Source: Locusta migratoria (taxonomy: Eukaryota > Arthropoda > Insecta > Orthoptera > Acrididae). Taken from it: a stretch of 64,000 bases of DNA. The position numbers and the translations under genes are program-made. The stretch lies in NCBI GenBank assembly GCA_026315105.1, contig CM048750.1, positions 401,291,002 through 401,355,001 on the forward strand, read 5' to 3'. Shown piece after piece: positions 45,185 to 57,124 of the stretch (within the stretch, counting starts at the first letter, position 1; each line of letters opens with the position of its first letter). Below the pieces are notes generated by a model that was not told the origin of the DNA, did not search any database, and saw only the letters and a list, made by a program, of their open reading frames with translations.

Positions 45185-45420
45185 TTTATCATTTTTGGTG
45201 CGTCATTGCTTTGAAATGACAACACTTGAGTTATAATAAGAAAATCATCAAGTAGAGAAAGCAAGATGGCATACACAAGAAAGATTTTGGGGCAAGGGAT
45301 GTCATGTGACTGATTTACGAATGCCAAATGTAGGCTGTGTTCCATCCAGGCTATAGTCACTCGTCCGAATGACAAGTGTATGCTACGTTTGTTTCAGTCT
45401 ATAGCCATTTGTAACCAGTG
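45185..45420 (-). repeat. Inverted relative of 43699-43815
   Basis: On the minus strand: GTCACATGACATCCC, GCCATCTTGC, TTGATGATTTTCTTATTATA, TTTCAAAGCAATG, matching the plus-strand block at 43713-43815 at roughly three quarters of positions. A phrase near 45360-45400 also recurs at 61600-61660. Confidence 0.55.
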
Positions 45421-45662
45421 CAGGCAAAGAAAATAAACTTTGAATTACCAATGCAAGACAGGTGATAATATTTACACAGAAAATATAACAAAAATGTGGG
45501 AGAGATATTAAAATGATAGTTAAAGAGGTAAAAATTAAAAAAAAAAAAAAAAAGTGTGTGTTTGTCAAAGCTAAACTCAAACATCATAAAATTTTGGCTG
45601 ATTGTTAAAATTGGTCAGAAAGAATATTACGTGTTGGGTGCATAGATATTAGCACAATAGTA

Positions 45663-45860
45663 AATGTTCAAATGTTTGCTAAGCTTAAGGAACTTAATTG
45701 CGGGGACATCAGTCCCTAAAACTTGAAAACTACTTATGAACTACCTTATACTAAAGATGACACAAACATCCAGCCTGAAGGGGGGGATTCGAACCCCTGA
45801 CCGTAGTGACCGCGCAGACTGATTGGTGCGCCGCAGACTGCTTGGCCACTGCGGCCGGCT
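45663..45860 (-). mobile_element. tRNA-derived SINE, copy 6
   Basis: Minus-strand copy with the family B box. Flanked by the perfect 10-bp duplication CACAATAGTA (45653-45662 and 45863-45872). Confidence 0.93.
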
Positions 45861-45872
45861 ACCACAATAGTA

Positions 45873-48800
45873 GAGTCATAATCTTATCAACATATTTTTT
45901 TATTATTCAGATTATTATTTTGGTCCAATATGTTTGCAAGAACTTATAAAACTACAAATCTAAAGTGTGCTGTGAAACACATCAGTATGGTTTTTTTCTT
46001 CCCTTCCCTCCTACCTGATGAAGGATACCCTATTCTAAAGGCTAGTGTTATTTTTGTTCATCCTTTTTCTTCTGTGTGTGACTATCGGCAGTACAGCTTG
46101 TGATGTTTCTAATGTAAGTACTGGCCAGCCAGTCTCTCTTTTGGAGAATGAATTAGCATATTACTCACTAATCTTGTTCTGTGATGCTGTGCCCGCAAAT
46201 TCCATACGTCATATGAAAGATATTGAATTCATGTTTTTTTGTTGTTTCACTTTAATGGTATTTTGTTAAGATGTATTGTGTGTGTATAGTTTTAACAAGT
46301 AGTAGTGTATAATTTGGAAAAACCTTTATGCCATTCTTCATTTCATAGACAATAAATAACAACGGGGCAAAACTTTGTTTCAAGAATCAAATAGGAAGTA
46401 GTTTGAAACTTCTTAATTATTAAAAAGTGAATGTTCAAATGAGTTTTGGGTTAACCTTACTAAGAAGGAAGATGTTTGATGCAGAATTACACAGACAAAC
46501 ATGTTACATACTACACAATCAAATTGTAGTCGTAAGTTATCATACCACGCATGATATATAGAGCATGTGAAATTACAGTGTTTGAAGGGCCCATATCTAG
46601 GGTTCTATTGATCAGAGAGAATGGATAGTGCTTTGGATGCCTAGTTATCATTTGTATACCTATAAGCAGTAATGGCACAATGTAGCGATCATAGAGAACA
46701 GACATTACATACTCTATGCAGCTCGGCAAAATTGTATCATTTTTGTACATTACGTGTGATCAAAATGGGGGTATAAAATGGCTTATAAAAGCACCTTTTA
46801 TTGACAAGGGTGGTTCTCATGAAAACATGAATTTTGTCTATCAATGCTGTGCATTGTTGGGATGACCACTTCTGTTTATTCATTACATATCACCAATTTT
46901 TACCATTGTTCTGAAGATGATATTCTCATACTAATTTTTATATTTTTGATATCTTTATCTATAGCAAGGTACAGTGAATCAAAGTTATCATGCGTGTGCA
47001 CAAAATTACAAAAGCTGATTTCTTGACATTTTTGTACTATTAACTCAAATATTGAAACAACTAACCATAGAAAAATGCTTGCATTTCAACAACATATTTT
47101 GTAGACAGTTATCTGGAATTAACTTTCCCCATTAAAAATAAAAATCTTAATCCTTTATCAGGTTTCACCCAAAACACCATAGTGTTTGGGTACTAAAAGT
47201 ATTGAAAGATGCATTCTGGTTTTTATGAAACTTGTCATCTGATCTTAAGGAATCTCATCCACAAAGGGGGGGGGGGGGAGACAGTTATTCTGCTACATAA
47301 AATTATGTATTGCACCATATTTTAAAGGGTTTGTTGAGGTGAAAAGACACTGTATAGACTTGGTGCATGTTTGATTTTACTTCCTACATAGCACTGTGTG
47401 AAATTTTGGGGAGATACTGAAATTTTATTAAAAATTCAGAGCCCGGTAGTCTTTCTTTGCGTACTTCAAATACTTGCGTATTTCTTGTCCAGTGGATGAA
47501 CCCACATGATGTGCTCAGTTCTGTCAGAGGAGACTTGGTGGATGTTATAAAATACCTAGGGTTCCATTTCAAATAAACTACTCTGATCAGAAATTTTATT
47601 TTGGACATCATATGGTCTCTCATCTTTCTGTTCAAATGACTGATTTCATTTGCTTGTTTGTCGTACACTGTAAATAAATATGCTGAAGTATGTAAAGATA
47701 TTGTCATATCTTTACAGAGGTACTGAATTTTTCATATATAAGCAGTACAATCTGTTGTAGCAAGGAGAAGCTTCTCTTGGAGCAACATTGTTTGAATGTA
47801 TATTTGGATCAATGTGTACCAGTAATCTTTGATGATTTGTTACGAGAAGAAAATGATCAGTTGTGAAACTGTTTATTACAGATGGATTTCAGCTACTTCC
47901 TACCTATTATTATTTATTATTATTATCAGTGTTATTGCCAAAATAAGAAAGCACAGCGCAAATAAAAGAATTGTAGCTATATAAAGGTATGACATCTAAC
48001 ATTTTGTGTAACATCATGCAAACATGCTGTATGTCAGCTGGTGTAGTTACAACAGATTACAGTAAACTTGAAGTAAAATATATAAAAGCTAAAAACAGTT
48101 AGAATACAATACACTGTGACAATAGCTTGTCTTTACATAAAATCATGAGCATTATATATGAGGGCCAACTAGAAAAACATTCAAGTTAATTGTTTACTAA
48201 AAACAATCTGACTAATTAAAAAAATTGTATGAAATTCAACAATTGTTTCTGGCTCATTACAGAAGTAATACAAAATTTAAAAAGTTCAATTGGCAGCATC
48301 ATATAATGCTGATGCAGATCTAGAATGACACAGATAAAATTATTACATGTTCATGCTGTTGTACAATTGAGAAAAATACTTGATTAAAAATTGTTTTTCA
48401 AAAACATTTTAAATAAAAAATTATGAGTATTACAAAATGGAAAAACAGTTACAGAATGGTAAGGCATCTATGGCCATTAGTATGTGTCAAACTACATAGA
48501 TAAAATTTTTTTTATATGTTTATAAGTTCAAATGATTGTGAAGTTATGGGACTGCAGTGGTCATCAGTCAGTTCATAAGTAAAACTGCAGTAGAAAATGA
48601 TTAATGTACACAATGGAGACACAAAATTTGAATAAAAATACATTGGCTATTTGTCGATAAATTGTTGACGGTAAGTTACCACGAACATATCTTCCCAGGA
48701 AATGTTAACAACAGATAGCACTGACAAGAAATCTCTCATAAATACTGAAAATTGTGGTAAAATAGATAATATAAATGTAAAATTAATTAAGAAACAAACA

Positions 48801-49009
48801 AGATGTAAAACAGGATGTAGAATACTCACACATACAACACTTAAGTTAGTGGCCATTAACCTTCATCATCAAAAGACAGCATTCGTACTGTCACACAGGC
48901 CCACTTGGAGACACACAACTATCATCTCCAGCTGCTACAACAGAGTCACACTCTGTGGTGAGGGGGTAGGAGGAGAGGGGAAAGGAAGGGGGACAGGAAG
49001 GTTGCAGGG
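45873..49009. other. Intronic sequence with little recognisable content
   Basis: AT-rich. A G-run lies at 47267-47279. At 48528-48582 a fragment resembles the 3' end of the main SINE family (GACTGCAGTGGTCATCAGTC). Near 48825-48960 a weakly Penelope-end-like stretch occurs. Open frames of 60-107 codons match nothing I know. Confidence 0.4.
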
Positions 49010-51900
49010 CGGTACATCTACATCTACATCAGATACTCTGCAAATCACATTTAAGTGCCTGGCAGAGGGTTCATCGAACCACCATTATACTATTCATCTC
49101 CCATTCCATTCTAGAATAGTGCGCGGGGAGCAAGGACACCTGAATCTCTCCGTTCGAGCTCTGATTTCTCGTATTGTATTCTGATAATCATTTTTACCTA
49201 TGTAAGTGGGAGTCAACAATATATTTTCGCATTCGGAGGAGAATGTTGGCGATTGGAGTTTTGTAAGTAACCCACGCTGCAGCGATAAGCGCCGTTGTTG
49301 TAATGATTCCCATCCCAGATCCTGTATCGTTTCCGTGACGCTGTCTGCCCTGTATCGTGAAAATACGAAACGAGCTGCCCTTCTTTGGACTCTTTCGGTG
49401 TCCTCCGTCAAACCCAACTGATAAGGATCGCACACTGCGCAGCAATACTCCAAAAATGGATGAACAAGCGTAGTGTATGCAGTTTCTTTTGTAGTTCTGT
49501 TGCATCATTTAAGAGGTCTGCCAATAAAACGCAGTCTCTGGTTCGCCTTTCCCATGACTTTATCTACATGTTCTTTCCAATTCAAGTCTGTAGCAATAAT
49601 AATTCCTAGGTATTTTGTGGAGTTTATGGCCTTCACTTTAGATTGATTTATCTTGTAAACAAAGTTTAACAGATTTCTTTTCGTACTCTTTTTACACTTC
49701 TCATTATTTAGAGTCAATTGCCAATTTTTATACCATACAGATATCTTATTCAAATCGTTCTGCAGTTGGTTTTGATCTTCAGATGATTTTACTAGATGGT
49801 AAATGATGGCGTCACCTGCAAACAACCTAAGAGAGCTACTTAGATGTTCCCCTAAATCGTTTATGTAAATAAGGAACAGCGGAGGACCAATAACACTACC
49901 CTGTGGAATGCCCAATGTCACCTCTGTTTTAGTCGATGCCTTACTGTCGATTACTACGAACTGTGTCCTCTTTGACAGGAAATCCCCCTATCCAATCGCA
50001 AATTTGGAGTGATATACCATAACCACGCAGTTTGATTAAAAGCCGTTTGTGAGGTACTGTGTCGAAAGCCTTCTGGAAATCAAGAAATATGGAATCGATT
50101 TGCGAATCCTTGTCGATAGCACCCATCACTTTGTGTGAATAAAGAGCTAGTTGTGTTTCGCATGAACAATATTTTCTTAAATCCGTGTTGACCTTGGGTC
50201 AGTAGATCATTCTGTTTGAGATAATTCATAATATTTGAATACAGGATATGTTCCAAAACCCTGCTGCAAATTGATGTCAATGAAATAGGCCTGTAGTTTA
50301 GTGGGTAACTCCTACTGCCTTTATTGAATATAGGTGTGACCTGTGCAACTTTCCAATCTTTTGGTACAGATCCTTCTTTGAGAGAGCGGTTGTATATGGC
50401 TGTTAAGTATGGAGCTATCGCTTCAGCATAATCAGATAGAAATCTAATGGGTATACAATCCAGACCAGAAGACTTGTTCTTGTTAAGTAATTTTAGTTGC
50501 TGCACTACTCCAATGATATCTACTTCTATGTTACTCATTACAGCCTCTGTTCGTAATTCGAAATCTGGAATATTGTTTTCGTTGTCTTTGGTGAATGAGT
50601 TTCTAAAAGCTACGTTTAGTAACTCTGCTTTAGTAGCGTTGTCATCGGCAGGATCACCATTACTATCACATAGTGAGGGTATTGTTTGTGTTTTACCACT
50701 AGTATATCTAACATATGACCAAAATCTCTTGGGTTTTCAGTCAAATTTCGAGAAAGAGTTTCATTGTGATAAGTATTGTAGGCATCTCGCATTGAAGTCC
50801 TCGCTAAATTTCAAGCTGCTCTGTAGGATCACCAATCCTGGGGATCTTGTGTTCGTTTGAATGTAGCATGCCTTTTCCTTTGCTTTTGCATCAGTGTCCC
50901 CCATTTTTTGTACCAAGGGGATCACCTCCTATTTTTATTACTTTATTTGGTATAAAACTGTCAATTGCTGTTGATACCCTTCTTTGAATTTGAGCCACAT
51001 CTGGTGTACACCTACGTATAGTGTTAGAAACGAGTGGAAGCTGTCTTTCGAGAAGCAATGTATGTTATTTCTATCTGCTTTCCTGAACAAATATATTTTT
51101 CATTTATTTTTGGTAACTTGGGGACTTTTGATATTCAATCTTGCTACGACAGCTCTGTGTTCACTAATACCTGTATCTGTTTTGATGCTCGGTATGAGCT
51201 CAGGATTATTTGTTGCTAAGAGATCAAGTGTGTTTTCACATCCATTTACAATTCTAGTTGGCTCATGAACTAATTGTTGGAAGTAATTCTCAGAGAATGC
51301 GTTTAGCAATATTTTGTACGATGTATTATGTGTACCTCCTGATTTGAAAATATAATTTTGCCAGCAGATTGAGGGTAAATTAAAATCACCGCCTACTATT
51401 ATTGTGTTAATTGGGTACGTTTTGAAATTAGACTCAGGTTTTCTTTGAATCTTTCTGCTATTGTATCATCAGAGTGGGGAGGCCGGTCAACGGAACCAAT
51501 TATTAACTTCTTACGATTTTCAGGTACAACCTGTACCCGTAATAGCTCACAGGAACTATCAACTTCAACTTCGCTACACGAAATACTACTTTTGACGGCA
51601 ACAAACACGCCTCCACCTATTTTGTTTAATCTATCCTTGCTGAACACAGTTAGATCTTTTGCAAATATTTCTGCTGAACTTATTTCCGGTTTGAGCCAAC
51701 TTTCACTGCCTACAATGATGTGTGTTTCGGTGCTTTCTATTAACGCTTGGAGTTGTGGTACTTTCCCAACGCAGCTACGACAATTTACAACTGTTATACT
51801 GATGGTTCCCAGATCTACATTTCTCCTGTGATCCACCTGCACCCTTTGAGATTGCCCATTTTGTTTTTCCCTTAAAAAAAGTGGGGGTGGATACAGCATG
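49010..51900 (-). pseudogene. CR1-like LINE ORF2, copy 1 (EN + RT)
   Basis: Reads leftward. Endonuclease 51899-51100: NCRSCVGKVPQLQALIESTE, IVGSESWLKPEISSAEIF, IIGSVDRPPHSDD, ending TGISEHRAVV (catalytic His region). RT 50538-49505: NKSSGLDCIPIRFLSDYAE, PLNYRPISLTSICSRVLEHI, TVPHKRLLIKLRGYGI, GIPQGSVIGPPLFLIYINDL, then LRLFAGDAIIYHLV, where FADD has become FAGD (near 49812). The C-terminal part, VQRRAARFVFSRYRADSVTE, is at 49453-49094. The 3' end at 49010-49035 is a short (GATGTA)n repeat on the element strand, a frequent LINE terminus. Frame breaks near 49480, 49930, 50130, 50540 and 51310-51400. ORF1 is not attached to this copy. Confidence 0.9.
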
Positions 51901-51904
51901 GCCT

Positions 51905-52260
51905 TATGTTGCTTGTTGGTAGTAGATGGATGGAAAGAGATACACTTAGGAATTGGGTGGGAAGGCTAGGGAAGGGCATCGGAGACTGTAATGTAAGAAT
52001 AACTCCCATCGGTGTAGTTCAGAAAAGCTGGTAGTGAATGTGGGGACGGGGGGGAAGTTATAGATGGCCCACTTGTGAAGCAGCTGCTGAAATCAAGCAT
52101 TTACTCAACTGAACGTTGTACCACAGTCTGGTCTAGGTCTACCTTGTTTTTGACCAAAGTTTGGTGGTGCCCTTCATTCTAATGGCAACTGGTTAGTGGT
52201 TATGCCAATAGAAAAAGCTGTGCAATTATAGCAGCACAGTTACCAGCCCATTTTCTGATC
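51905..52260 (-). pseudogene. Penelope-like endonuclease tail fragment
   Basis: Minus-strand reading gives PIGITTNQLPLE, a GIY-YIG-region-like piece, then FGQKQGRPRPDCGTTFS, and further along FQQLLHKWAIYNFPP-type sequence in another frame. The pattern parallels the endonuclease C-terminus at 53240-53330 (LDFSGCFTSWAI). Heavily decayed. Confidence 0.45.
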
Positions 52261-52974
52261 TAAAGATACTAAATTGAAACTGTAATGTTTCTGATACACC
52301 AGTGAAAATGTAAACAAAGACCCACAAGACATATCTGAGTACACAATGGATTATCTAACATTAGTCAGATTAAAATTACTCGTTAGTTGACTTCGTCATG
52401 TGGCATTACAGTCTTGTCACATAGGCAGCCGGTTACAGCTCGGCATTTTTGTAAGAGGAAACCGAGAGTTCAAGTCGGCAATGCGAAAAGCTCTACCAGC
52501 AGCTAATTTTAAATCTGTGACTGAACTGAAGTGTTTTGTAGTTCGCAATCATATTTTGTAACATAACCACACATGATGTACTATGTGTCTCACAAAATCA
52601 TGTCTGTTAGAACTAAAATCACAATTTCTTCATTCATAGTGAATAAAGCTTACTTCTATGAGCAAACCCGGAAAAATGTAATTTCTCACCTTTCTGAAAA
52701 TATCCTCCCACTGGCTAGCGGATACTTGAGCTGCCGTGTTCAAATCAATCTGTAGTCCTGCTTGGCACTTAATTACAGTTTAGTGACAACACAGATTCCT
52801 ACTGAAGAAAGTATCATAGGATGAATATAAGAGCAAATAATCAAGTCAGTACTACAGTACTATTCTGAAACATAAGTAACAAGATATTAGAACTTAAACA
52901 ATGCAATGAAAGTAATAACAACAACAAAGTATGTAGTTATGATAATTAGGATTTAAAAATTAAAATAATTACAT
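52261..52974. other. Unassigned intronic spacer
   Basis: A possible tRNA-like motif is at 52436-52490 (GTTACAGCTCGG then GTTCAAGTC). Nothing else recognised. Confidence 0.3.
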
Positions 52975-53036
52975 ATGATGGGGTTCGAACTCACAAACTT
53001 CAGCACGGAAAGCCACGAGTCTGCCACCATGCTACC
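52975..53036 (-). repeat. tRNA-like SINE head
   Basis: On the minus strand GGGTAGCATGGTGGCAGAC (A-box region) and AGTTCGAACCCC (B box), followed by AT-rich sequence. Confidence 0.45.
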
Positions 53037-53039
53037 CAA

Positions 53040-53335
53040 ACACACAGGGATCGTATACCTGCGGAGGAACCCACTGCGAGACCTGTCCAACCACTCGGCA
53101 CTTCCTATTCTAGTCCTGTCACAGGTGTATCATATCCAATCAGAGGCAAGGTGATCTGTGAAAGCAGCCATGTAATTTACCAACTGGGCTACAACCAGTG
53201 CACAGTGTACATTAGGATAAAGGGTAACTGCCAAACTGTGGTCAGAAATAAGGTAGACTATCCTGTGGCACAACATACAGCAGCAGACCATATGCTTGAT
53301 TTTAGTGGCTGCTTCACATCCTGGGCCATCTGAAT
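53040..53335 (+). pseudogene. Penelope-like GIY-YIG endonuclease fragment
   Basis: GSYTCGGTHCETCPTTRH (cysteine cluster) then, in another frame, GKVICESSHVIYQLGYNQCT and AQHTAADHMLDFSGCFTSWA. Order and spacing match the endonuclease at 42282-42728: cysteine motif, the HVIYQL strand replacing GIY, and a YI after it. It ends at a GT microsatellite. Frameshifted near 53125. Confidence 0.7.
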
Positions 53336-53348
53336 CATCCTATGAATT

Positions 53349-53350
<2 letters not shown>

Positions 53351-53398
<48 letters not shown>

Positions 53399-53407
53399 AC
53401 GCACGCG

Positions 53408-53446
<39 letters not shown>
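53351..53446. repeat. (GT)n followed by (CA)n
   Basis: About 22 GT units (53351-53394), a 16-bp spacer with GCACGCACGCGC, then about 18 CA units (to 53446). The two tracts are complementary and could fold as a hairpin. Confidence 0.95.
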
Positions 53447-53449
<3 letters not shown>

Positions 53450-53945
53450 TCCAACCTTGTGAAGTGTGACTGTGTAATTGTGTGAATGCTCTCTTTTCTG
53501 TAGAAGGTTAAGATAAGGTAAAGGTAAAGCAGTCAACAATTCGAACATTGGTTTGAACACCACAGTGCTTTACTAGGCATGGTCCTGTTTGGAGGTGGTA
53601 TGCCGTTGCCTTCCTCCGACCTTTGAATTGACTTACCCAGCCAGTTATGGGGGGACCTACAGTTCAATGTGTGTTCCGAACCACGGTGCTACTTGGTATT
53701 TTTCACGTGAGTGGTACTGCCAGAGGTGGAAGAAGTGGAAAGTGACAGATAAAAATCCTAGGACCTACTAGGGACGAACCTGTGACCTTTGGATTTGTAG
53801 TCTGGCATTCTACCACTGTGCAACCGAGGTGCACAGAAGGATAATAGCCAATAACTAATGTGTTGCATGTGTGTCTTTTTATGTGCCTCTTGCATCTTGC
53901 CGTACATCTTTGTGGTGAGTTGTAAACCGTCCGTGTCATATTGTC
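53447..53945 (+). mobile_element. Penelope-like end interrupted by a SINE
   Basis: The left part (TGTGTGAATGCTCTCTTTTC TGTAGAAGG) and the right part after 53835 (AGAAGGATAATAGCCAATAA, then TGTGTTGCATGTGTGTC and GTGGTGAGTTGTAAACCGTC) form one Penelope terminus once the SINE at 53512-53834 is taken out. A decayed hammerhead-like core spans the joint. Confidence 0.55.
53512..53834 (-). mobile_element. tRNA-derived SINE, second family
   Basis: Head at the right end on the minus strand: GGTTGCACAGTGGTAGAATG (A box) and CACAGGTTCGTCCCTAG (B box). The body contains GGAGGAAGGCAACGGCATAC CACC. Flanking AGAAGGTTAA (53502-53511) and AGAAGGATAA (53835-53844) form a 10-bp duplication with one mismatch. 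Confidence 0.75.
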
Positions 53946-54412
53946 AATTTTCAGCTCTGCATTAGTAGTAGTAGTAGTAGTAGTAGTAGTTCATATGATG
54001 CAGTAATAAGAAGAGAGCATATTTGTCATCCCCACAAAAAACAAATTTGCTGGCATCTTTACAGGGCAGCAGTAGTTAGTTTTGTTTGCCTAATAAAAAC
54101 TGGAACTGTATCTTACCAGGTGACTTTTTGCTTTACTGCCTATAGTGTTAATTTGGACAGTGCGACTCTTAGTGTCACTTCACCTGCAAATTATGATTTG
54201 GGGAAAAAGAGCTGTAAAACACTTTCATTTCAACATTTTGTGTATTTTTTAAAACCTAAAGGAAAATAAATGTTAGCATCACACTAGCTTATAGCTGTAA
54301 GATTCTCATCTCCTTGCAGCAGGCTGTAAAGCTTCCCCCCCCCCCCCCCCGTACTTTTAAAACAATCCGTTTATTTCCTGTTTTGTTATCCGTTTTCCTT
54401 TTTATCCTGTGA
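53946..54412. other. Spacer with (TAG)n
   Basis: A trinucleotide run at about 53964-53989 and a C-run at 54336-54350. No gene. Confidence 0.6.
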
Positions 54413-54775
54413 ATAATGGAGCATAGGTAATAACTCACCTTAAAAAGGCTCACTGAGCTGCTGACAGAAACAAAAAATAGATGATCACATTCACACAACT
54501 TACAGTTTTGGCCATGGCCTCGGCCAGAAAAAGAAACACGTACATTCACACAATTACTCCACAAATATTCACAATCAACCATCATCTCCAGCCACCCTAG
54601 CAATTGTGGTTGTGTGTGTATAGTTGTCTGAGTGATTGTGTGAATGTATGTGTTTCTTTTCCTGCTGAAGGCCATGATCAAAAATGTAAGTTGTGTTAAT
54701 GTGATAGTCTATCATTTGTGCCTGTCAGCAGCTCAGTTAGCATCTTTACTGTGAGTTGTTACCTATTCTCCATTA
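54413..54775. repeat. Penelope-end inverted repeat, diverged
   Basis: Arms of about 145 bp (54413-54560 and 54630-54775) run from TAATGGAG(C/A)ATAGGTAA inward through GAGCTGCTGACAG and GAAACACRTACATTCACACA. Identity is clearly below that of the palindrome at 44800. Each arm keeps a GGCCATGGCC or GGCCATGATC stem where the hammerhead stem II would be. Confidence 0.7.
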
Positions 54776-54779
54776 GTGA

Positions 54780-55390
54780 CATTTCTTTGCACCTGAACCA
54801 GACCATAGGTTTGAGGTTTTGGGCCACTAGAAAGGTGGCACATAATTGGATTGGCATAGGATGCTGCCATGGGGATGCCCATGAATGCCCCAAGGATTTA
54901 ATTGTATGTTTTCCCCTCAAAGGAAAATACTTGTTTGTCAGGATAAAGTTGGTGAGGGTTATGATGAATGTGGTTTGGATTCTGTGATTCATTGAGAGAG
55001 GTAGTGTTGCAGAGCAGCAAGGCCATGGGTATGTGAGATGTTAGTGTATAGGGTGGTGTCACTTGTGGTTGTTGAGGATCCAGGAGGTGGAGGGCGGTGG
55101 AGATGACAGAAAGTTGGTGAAGAAACTGGTTTGCATCCTTGATATGGGCAGATAGATTTTGGACAATTGGTTGTAGGTGTTAGTGAACACGAGGGGTGAA
55201 ATTCTTTCAGTTGGAGCACAGTAACCAGGTACAATAGGATATCCAGAATTTTTTCGTTTATAGATTTTGGGGAGCGCGTGGAGGGATAGTATGTAGGGTG
55301 CTGTGGAGTGAGAGGTAGATTGATTTTGGAGAGCATCTGGGAGGGGCTTTATGATATTGTCACGTTGAAATGGAAGCAGGCGTGACTTCG
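54780..55390 (-). pseudogene. Penelope-like reverse transcriptase fragment
   Basis: Minus strand: PLPDALQNQ, APYILSLHALPKIYKRKNSG (the LPKIHK motif), YPIVPGYCAPTERISPLVF, SSPPPSTSWILNN, HGLAALQHYL, then TTFIITLTNFILTNKYFPLR and in another frame GAFMGIPMA (the GTAMGTPMAP block near 54875). This is the Penelope-like RT order up to motif B. The YADD motif and the endonuclease are not attached. It abuts the inverted repeat at 54413-54775. Confidence 0.8.
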
Positions 55391-55669
55391 AAGGCAGGGT
55401 TGTCAACACAGCACGTATACTGAAAGCAGGTTTATTGCAAACTGAAACATACACACGGCACTGACTGCCTCTCAGGCAGAGACTGAATGTACCAGAAACT
55501 ACAAGAATAGTTAACAGAGGAAACAAGTAGAAATTACAAGTGAACATCAGAAACATATAGAACATTCTGGAAATGATAATTACAAAGAAATAAATTTTTG
55601 CTGGTGGATGGAATTGAACTGACGACCTTCAGCACCACAATCGGTGATGCTATCTGTGGCACCACAACT
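55391..55669 (-). repeat. Spacer with a tRNA-like head
   Basis: On the minus strand, 55668-55597 holds GATAGCATCACCGATTGTGG and AGTTCAATTCC (B box) followed by AAATTTATTTC. Possibly a decayed SINE inserted at the truncated end of CR1-like copy 2. Confidence 0.35.
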
Positions 55670-57110
55670 ATGTATGGAGCTATTTCATCAGCATACTCCG
55701 AGAGGAATCTAGTTGGTATACAATCAGGCCCAGAAGATTTTTGTTTGTTTAGTGACTTAAGTTATTTTACTACCCCAGGAACAACTACTTCTAAATTTCA
55801 CATGCTGGCAGCTGTTCTTCATTAAAATTCTTGAGTGTTCATTTCGTCTTCTTTGGTGAACAAATTTCGGAAAGCTGTGTTTAGCAATTCTGCTTTAGCA
55901 GTACTGTCATCGGTAGTATTATCATTGATATCGCATAATGAAGGTATTGTTTGTTTCTTGCCGCTAGTGTGCTTCACGTATGACCAGAATTTCTTTGGAT
56001 TTTCTGCAAGATAATGAGACAGGATTTTGTTGTGGAAACTGTTATAAGGTTCTCGCATTGAAGTCCGCATTAGGTTGCAAGTTTCTGTAAAAGATTGTCA
56101 GTCTTGGGGATTCTGTGTCTGTTTAAATTTTGCATGTGTTTTTCTTTGCTTCTGCAACAGTGATCTAACCTGTTTTGTGTACCTTGGGGATCAGCCCTCT
56201 CTTTTATTAATTTATCTGGTATAAATCTCTAGATTGCTACTGATATTATGCCTTTGAAAGTAAGCTACAACTGATCTACACTCTCATTTTTAGTTTTCAA
56301 AGACTATGGACTATCACTCAGGAAAGTGTAAAGTGAATGTTTATCTGCTCTTTTGAATAGATATATTTTTCGTTTATTATTGGTGCATTTGGGAATTTAG
56401 ATACTCAGTCTCACTACTACAACTCTGTGTTCGTTAATCCCTGTAATCTGTTTTGATGCTCTTTACTGGCTCAGGATTATTTGTTGCTAGGAGATCAAGA
56501 GTATTCTAGTGGGTTCATGAACTAAATGTTCAAAGAAGTTTTTCAGAGAAAGCATTCAGAACTAGTTCAGATGATGTTTTAAATTTGCCGCTGGTTGTGA
56601 ATATGTATTTATGCCTACATATTGAGGGTAAATTAAAGTCGCCACCGATTATATCAGTATGCTTCAGGTACCTGTTTGAAATATGATTCAAGCTTTCTTT
56701 GAACATTTCAGCAATTGCATCGTCTGAGTCAGGAGGCCGATAAATAGATCCAATTATTAATATATTCCGGTTGTCAGGTATAACCTCTACCCGTACCAAC
56801 TCACAGGAAGTATCTGCCTTAATTTTGCTGCAGGATAAACCGTTTGTAATAGCAATAAACAAGTCACCTGTTTTTTTATTTATTATATCCTTTCTGAAGA
56901 CCATTTGGCCCTTTGTAAAAATTTCAGCTGAACTTATCTCAGTCGTCAGCCAGCTTTCAGAACCTATAACGATTTGTGCCTTAGAACTTTCTATCAGCAC
57001 TTGCAGCTCTGGAACTTTCCCAACACAGCTACGACAATTTACAACTGTTACACCAATGGTTCCTAGACCTGGCTACTTCCTGTGAGACTGAAACCCATTT
57101 TGTGTGTTCC
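55670..57110 (-). pseudogene. CR1-like LINE ORF2, copy 2 (EN + start of RT)
   Basis: Close relative of 49010-51900. Endonuclease 57060-56530: LQVLIESSKAQIVIGSESWL, EIFTKGQMVFRKDI, IIGSIYRPPDSDDAIAEMF, DIIGGDFNLPS (intact GGDFNxP block, missing from copy 1's frame). Linker 56070-55822: NPKKFWSYVKHTSGKKQTIP. It ends inside the early RT region (55700-55670) and so lacks motifs A-E. Frames break near 56080-56530. Confidence 0.88.
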
Positions 57111-57124
57111 CAAGGACCGCTAAT

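Noticed and set aside
46045..46269. ORF with a signal-peptide-like start
   Set aside because: Hydrophobic start arises from T-rich DNA; no family match, no splice or conservation evidence.
53351..53446. CRISPR-like or tandem array
   Set aside because: Plain dinucleotide microsatellites in a eukaryotic genome.
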